Positions 60,543-64,000 of a DNA stretch of 64,000 bases are shown piece by piece. A model generated the notes under the pieces. It saw only the letters and a list, made by a program, of their open reading frames with translations. It did not search any database and was not told the origin of the DNA. Source of the DNA: Atlantibacter sp032062175. GTDB taxonomy: Bacteria > Pseudomonadota > Gammaproteobacteria > Enterobacterales > Enterobacteriaceae. Within the stretch, counting starts at the first letter, position 1. Each line of letters opens with the position of its first letter. Where the stretch lies: the NCBI RefSeq assembly GCF_032062175.1, contig NZ_DAMBQK010000008.1, positions 102,679-166,678 on the forward strand, written 5' to 3'. The position numbers and the translations under genes were made by a program.

Positions 60543-62975
60543 ATGACCACCCTGAAACTGGATGTGCTGAGCGACCGTATTAAGGCGCACAAAAACGCCC
60601 TGGTGCATATTGTTAAGCCGCCGGTCTGTACCGAGCGCGCCCAGCATTACACTGCGGTTTACCAACAGAATATGGATAAGCCGATTCCGGTTCGCCGCGC
60701 GCTGGCGTTGGCCCATCATCTGGCGGAGCGCACCATCTGGATCAAACACGACGAGCTGATTGTCGGCAACCAGGCGAGCGAAGTGCGCGCCGCGCCGATT
60801 TTCCCGGAATATACCGTGTCGTGGATCGAAAAAGAGATCGACGATCTGGCCGATCGTCCCGGTGCCGGGTTTGCGGTGAGCGAAGAAAACAAACGGGTTC
60901 TGCATGAAATTTGCCCGTGGTGGCGCGGTCAAACGGTGCAGGATCGCTGTTACGGCATGTTTACCAGCGAGCAAAAAGCGCTGCTGGATACCGGCATCAT
61001 CAAAGCTGAAGGCAATATGACCTCCGGCGATGCGCATCTGGCGGTAAATTTCCCGTTATTGCTGGAGTTGGGCATGGACGGGATGCGCGCAAAAGTGGCC
61101 GAGCGCCGCTCGCGCATCAACCTGACCGTGCTGGAAGATTTGCATGGCGAACAGTTCCTGAAAGCCATTGATATTACGCTTGAAGCGGTAAGCCACCATA
61201 TTTTGCGTTTTGCCGCGCTGGCACAGCAAATGGCGCAGCAGGAAACCCGCGAAACCCGTAAAAACGAGCTGCTCGCCATGGCTGAAAACTGCGAAGTCAT
61301 CGCCCATGAACCGCCGAAAACCTTCTGGCAGGCGCTACAGCTATGTTACTTCATCCAACTGATTTTGCAGATCGAGTCCAACGGCCATTCAGTGTCGTTT
61401 GGCCGGATGGACCAGTATCTCTACCCGTGGTATCGCCGCGACGTGGAGCTGGAGCAGTCGTTAACCCGCGAACAGGCCATCGAAATGCTGCACAGCTGCT
61501 GGCTGAAGCTGCTGGAAGTGAACAAAATCCGCTCCGGCTCGCACTCCAAAGCGTCTGCGGGCAGCCCGTTGTACCAGAACGTCACCATCGGCGGCCAGAA
61601 TCTGGTTAACGGCGTGGCGACAGACGCGGTGAACCCGCTCTCCTACGCCATCCTGGAATCCTGTGGGCGCCTGCGTTCCACCCAACCGAACCTCAGCGTG
61701 CGCTATCACGCCGGCATCAGTGACGATTTCCTGGATGCCTGCGTGCAGGTGATTCGCTGCGGCTTCGGTATGCCGGCGTTTAACAACGATGAAATCGTGA
61801 TCCCGGAATTCATCAAGCTCGGCGTGGAGCCTGAAGACGCTTACCAGTATGCCGCGATTGGCTGCATCGAAACCGCCGTGGGCGGTAAATGGGGCTACCG
61901 CTGCACCGGCATGAGTTTTATCAACTTTGCGCGCGTAATGCTGGCGGCGCTGGAAGGGGGCAAAGACGCCACCAGCGGCAAAGTCTTCCTGCCGCAGGAG
62001 CTGGCGCTGTCGAAAGGCAATTTCAGCAAATTCGACGAAGTGATGGCGGCATGGGATAGCCAGATCCGCTACTACACCCGTAAATCCATCGAAATTGAGT
62101 ACGTGGTGGATACCATGCTGGAGGAGAATGTTCACGATATTCTGTGCTCGGCGCTGGTGGATGACTGCATTGAGCGGGCAAAGAGCATCAAGCAGGGCGG
62201 TGCAAAATACGACTGGGTATCCGGTTTGCAGGTCGGGATCGCGAACCTGGGCAACAGCCTGGCGGCGGTGAAAAAACTGGTGTTCGAACAGGGCGCTATC
62301 GGTCAGCAGCAACTGGCTCAGGCTCTGGCGGAAGACTTCGACGGGTTGACCCACGAGCAATTGCGCCAGCGTTTGATCAACAACGCGCCGAAATACGGCA
62401 ACGATGACGACAGCGTGGACGAACTGCTGGCGCGGGCTTACCAGACCTATATCGACGAAATTAAGCAGTACCACAACCCACGCTACGGCAGGGGACCGAT
62501 TGGCGGTAACTACTACGCGGGCACCTCGTCCATTTCCGCTAACGTACCTTTCGGCGCGGCGACAATGGCGACGCCGGATGGCCGTAAAGCCAAAACGCCG
62601 CTGGCGGAAGGGGCCAGCCCGGCTTCCGGGACCGATCACCTGGGGCCAACGGCGGTGATCAGTTCTGTGGGCAAATTGCCTACCGGATCGATTCTCGGCG
62701 GGGTATTGCTCAATCAGAAACTGAATCCGGCCACGCTGGAAAACACCAGTGACCGTATCAAGCTGATGATGATGCTGAGAACCTTCTTTGAAGTGCATAA
62801 GGGCTGGCATATTCAGTACAACATCGTGTCGCGGGAAACGCTGCTGGAAGCGAAGAAACATCCTGACCAGTATCGTGACCTGGTGGTGCGCGTCGCGGGT
62901 TATTCCGCGTTCTTTACCGCGCTGTCGCCGGATGCCCAGGACGATATCATCGCCCGTACCGAACACACCCTCTAA
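60543..62975 (+). CDS. pflF: Glycyl-radical enzyme (YbiW/PflF type)
   Basis: An 810-residue glycyl-radical enzyme, the same length as E. coli YbiW. The radical glycine lies in VRVAGYSAFF near the C-terminus and the active-site cysteine in AIGCIETAVGG. The C-x-E pattern is that of dehydratase-type enzymes, not pyruvate formate-lyase (which has CC). To my recollection, YbiW/PflD-type enzymes were recently reported to act on 1,5-anhydrohexitol 6-phosphates, giving 1-deoxyfructose 6-phosphate for FSA. The fsaA neighbour here fits that. The enzyme is oxygen-sensitive, and its operon has an FNR promoter. Confidence 0.93.
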   Translation: MTTLKLDVLSDRIKAHKNALVHIVKPPVCTERAQHYTAVYQQNMDKPIPVRRALALAHHLAERTIWIKHDELIVGNQASEVRAAPIFPEYTVSWIEKEIDDLADRPGAGFAVSEENKRVLHEICPWWRGQTVQDRCYGMFTSEQKALLDTGIIKAEGNMTSGDAHLAVNFPLLLELGMDGMRAKVAERRSRINLTVLEDLHGEQFLKAIDITLEAVSHHILRFAALAQQMAQQETRETRKNELLAMAENCEVIAHEPPKTFWQALQLCYFIQLILQIESNGHSVSFGRMDQYLYPWYRRDVELEQSLTREQAIEMLHSCWLKLLEVNKIRSGSHSKASAGSPLYQNVTIGGQNLVNGVATDAVNPLSYAILESCGRLRSTQPNLSVRYHAGISDDFLDACVQVIRCGFGMPAFNNDEIVIPEFIKLGVEPEDAYQYAAIGCIETAVGGKWGYRCTGMSFINFARVMLAALEGGKDATSGKVFLPQELALSKGNFSKFDEVMAAWDSQIRYYTRKSIEIEYVVDTMLEENVHDILCSALVDDCIERAKSIKQGGAKYDWVSGLQVGIANLGNSLAAVKKLVFEQGAIGQQQLAQALAEDFDGLTHEQLRQRLINNAPKYGNDDDSVDELLARAYQTYIDEIKQYHNPRYGRGPIGGNYYAGTSSISANVPFGAATMATPDGRKAKTPLAEGASPASGTDHLGPTAVISSVGKLPTGSILGGVLLNQKLNPATLENTSDRIKLMMMLRTFFEVHKGWHIQYNIVSRETLLEAKKHPDQYRDLVVRVAGYSAFFTALSPDAQDDIIARTEHTL

Positions 62976-63025
62976 TCCATCTCGCGCAGCGGCGTTGCCG
63001 CTGCGCTTCCTGACTTTCTGAGCCT

Positions 63026-63775
63026 ATGAACGATCGACAACAGCGTATCCTGCAATATGTGACAGACAATAAACGCGTACCGGTTGTTAAACTGGCGGAT
63101 GTGACAGGCGTTTCGGTCGTGACCGTCCGCCACGATCTTAATTATCTGGAGCAGGGCGCGTATTTAAAACGCGAGCATGGTTTCGCCGTCGTCACGGATA
63201 ACGACAGCGTGGATTCGCGGATGCTGAGTAATTTCCCGGCCAAAAAAGCGCTGGCGGAGTATGCCGCCTCGCTGATAGCCGATGGGGAAACGGTATTTAT
63301 CGAAAACGGCAGCACTAACGCTATTCTGGCGCGTGTACTGGCGAAAGAGCGCCAGGTCACGGTCATCACCGCCAGCGTGCATATCGCCAATTTGCTGCGT
63401 GAGAGCCGTTGCGAGGTGATTCTGTTGGGCGGCGTGCTGCAAAAGCGCAGCGAAAGCATGGTAGGGCCGTTAGCGCGTCTGACGTTAGCGCATCTGCACT
63501 TCGCGAAGGCGTTTATCGGTATTGACGGTTTTCATCCTGATACCGGGTTTACCGGGCGCGATATGCTGCGGGCGGACATCGTGGGCACGGCGCTGCGTAA
63601 GTGCGCCAATAACTATGTGCTGACCGACAGCTCCAAGTTCGGTGAGATCCATCCCCATTCGCTGGGCCCGGTATCGCTGGTACATGAGGTGATTACGGAT
63701 AACCATTTACCGGCGATTTATCGCCAGCAGCTTGATACTGCCGGACTACGCTGTACGCTGATTACAGAAGACTAA
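63026..63775 (+). CDS. DeoR/GlpR-family regulator
   Basis: A 249-residue regulator with an N-terminal DeoR helix-turn-helix (VVKLADVTGVSVVTVRHDLNYLEQ) and a C-terminal sugar-phosphate sensor domain (FIENGSTNAILARVLA, VILLGGVLQKRSESMVGPLA). It follows the glycyl-radical gene by 50 nt on the same strand and probably controls it in response to a phosphorylated sugar. No specific operator could be assigned. Confidence 0.92.
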   Translation: MNDRQQRILQYVTDNKRVPVVKLADVTGVSVVTVRHDLNYLEQGAYLKREHGFAVVTDNDSVDSRMLSNFPAKKALAEYAASLIADGETVFIENGSTNAILARVLAKERQVTVITASVHIANLLRESRCEVILLGGVLQKRSESMVGPLARLTLAHLHFAKAFIGIDGFHPDTGFTGRDMLRADIVGTALRKCANNYVLTDSSKFGEIHPHSLGPVSLVHEVITDNHLPAIYRQQLDTAGLRCTLITED

Positions 63776-63879
63776 AAAATTTTTAATAACCGTTTCGTAA
63801 CAATGCTGTTTTTAATTTCGCCATCTTGTTGATAAAATCAGCATTCGGATAAAAATCACAAAAAAACGCTTTTAAAGTA

Positions 63880-63907
63880 TTGCGACCGTGATGATTTCTC
63901 GTATAAT
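63880..63907 (+). promoter_or_regulatory. Promoter of tRNA-Gly
   Basis: TTGCGA (63880-63885), a 16-nt spacer, TATAAT (63902-63907) and a GC-rich discriminator GCGCCTCCCG typical of stringent control, about 40 nt before the tRNA. Confidence 0.88.
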
Positions 63908-63946
63908 GCGCCTCCCGTGACAGAGCAGAAATGCAGTTCACGTCGG

Positions 63947-64000
<54 letters not shown>

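Noticed and set aside
61461..62966. A 501-codon minus-strand ORF opposite the glycyl-radical enzyme
   Set aside because: It is an antisense shadow of a complete conserved enzyme, with no ribosome site and His/Arg/Gln-rich low-complexity content.

Overview
The window is a chromosomal segment of an enterobacterium (Enterobacteriaceae, Enterobacter/Kosakonia/Leclercia-like; the genus cannot be fixed from sequence alone). The backbone runs as conserved Escherichia-type blocks: the phn C-P lyase operon, yjdM-crfC-yjcZ, tRNA-Phe-yjdC-dsbD-cutA-dcuA-aspA-fxsA-groESL, yjeI-yjeJ-epmB-efp-ecnAB, gdx(sugE)-blc, frdDCBA-epmA, mscM-psd-rsgA-orn and a tRNA-Gly cut by the right edge. Accessory modules sit between these blocks.

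Region by region. 1-4650: a very AT-rich block, clearly unlike its neighbours and cut by the left edge, with five tightly coupled genes (NUDIX hydrolase, amidohydrolase, DegT/StrS-type PLP aminotransferase, APH-type kinase, HprK-like P-loop kinase). It looks like part of a small-molecule or peptide-modification cluster. Two of its genes are out of frame by one base at homopolymers (G11 at 410-420, T8 at 3287-3294). 4653-15363: complete phosphonate operon phnCDEFGHIJKLMNOP on the minus strand. 15647-18406: an orphan DUF2235 alpha/beta hydrolase and an Aer-like PAS chemoreceptor with a near-consensus FliA promoter. 18750-25188: yjdM, the dynamin-like crfC-yjcZ pair, and divergent kdgT/kduI with two KdgR boxes. 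25385-32330: a lone acyltransferase beside tRNA-Phe, then the dsbD/cutA and dcuA/aspA blocks. 32668-38872: fxsA, groESL with a sigma-32 promoter, yjeI, yjeJ, epmB-efp and the two entericidin genes. 38910-40615: an EcnR-like regulator, the guanidine exporter gdx behind a guanidine-II (mini-ykkC) riboswitch, and blc.

40683-47854: where E. coli carries ampC, this genome has an anaerobic sulfatase-maturase, a PTS EIIBC permease, a cytosolic Cys-type sulfatase, an aldose-1-epimerase-like protein, an RpiR regulator and yidH-yidG. I read it as a module for uptake and desulfation of a sulfated sugar, with a palindromic CRP-like site in the divergent promoter region. 47899-58795: frdDCBA with conserved FNR and -10 elements, epmA, mscM, psd, rsgA and orn, with an ERIC repeat between rsgA and orn. 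58836-63775: fsaA, a glycyl-radical enzyme and its activase (YbiW/YbiY type) and a DeoR regulator, controlled by a perfect FNR box and inserted between orn and the tRNA-Gly locus.

Two themes recur. Anaerobic metabolism is prominent (frd, dcuA-aspA, the radical-SAM sulfatase maturase, the FNR-controlled glycyl-radical enzyme). So is scavenging of unusual substrates (phosphonates, sulfated sugars, uronate breakdown products, guanidine export). The least explained part is the left-edge AT-rich cassette and its two homopolymer frameshifts.
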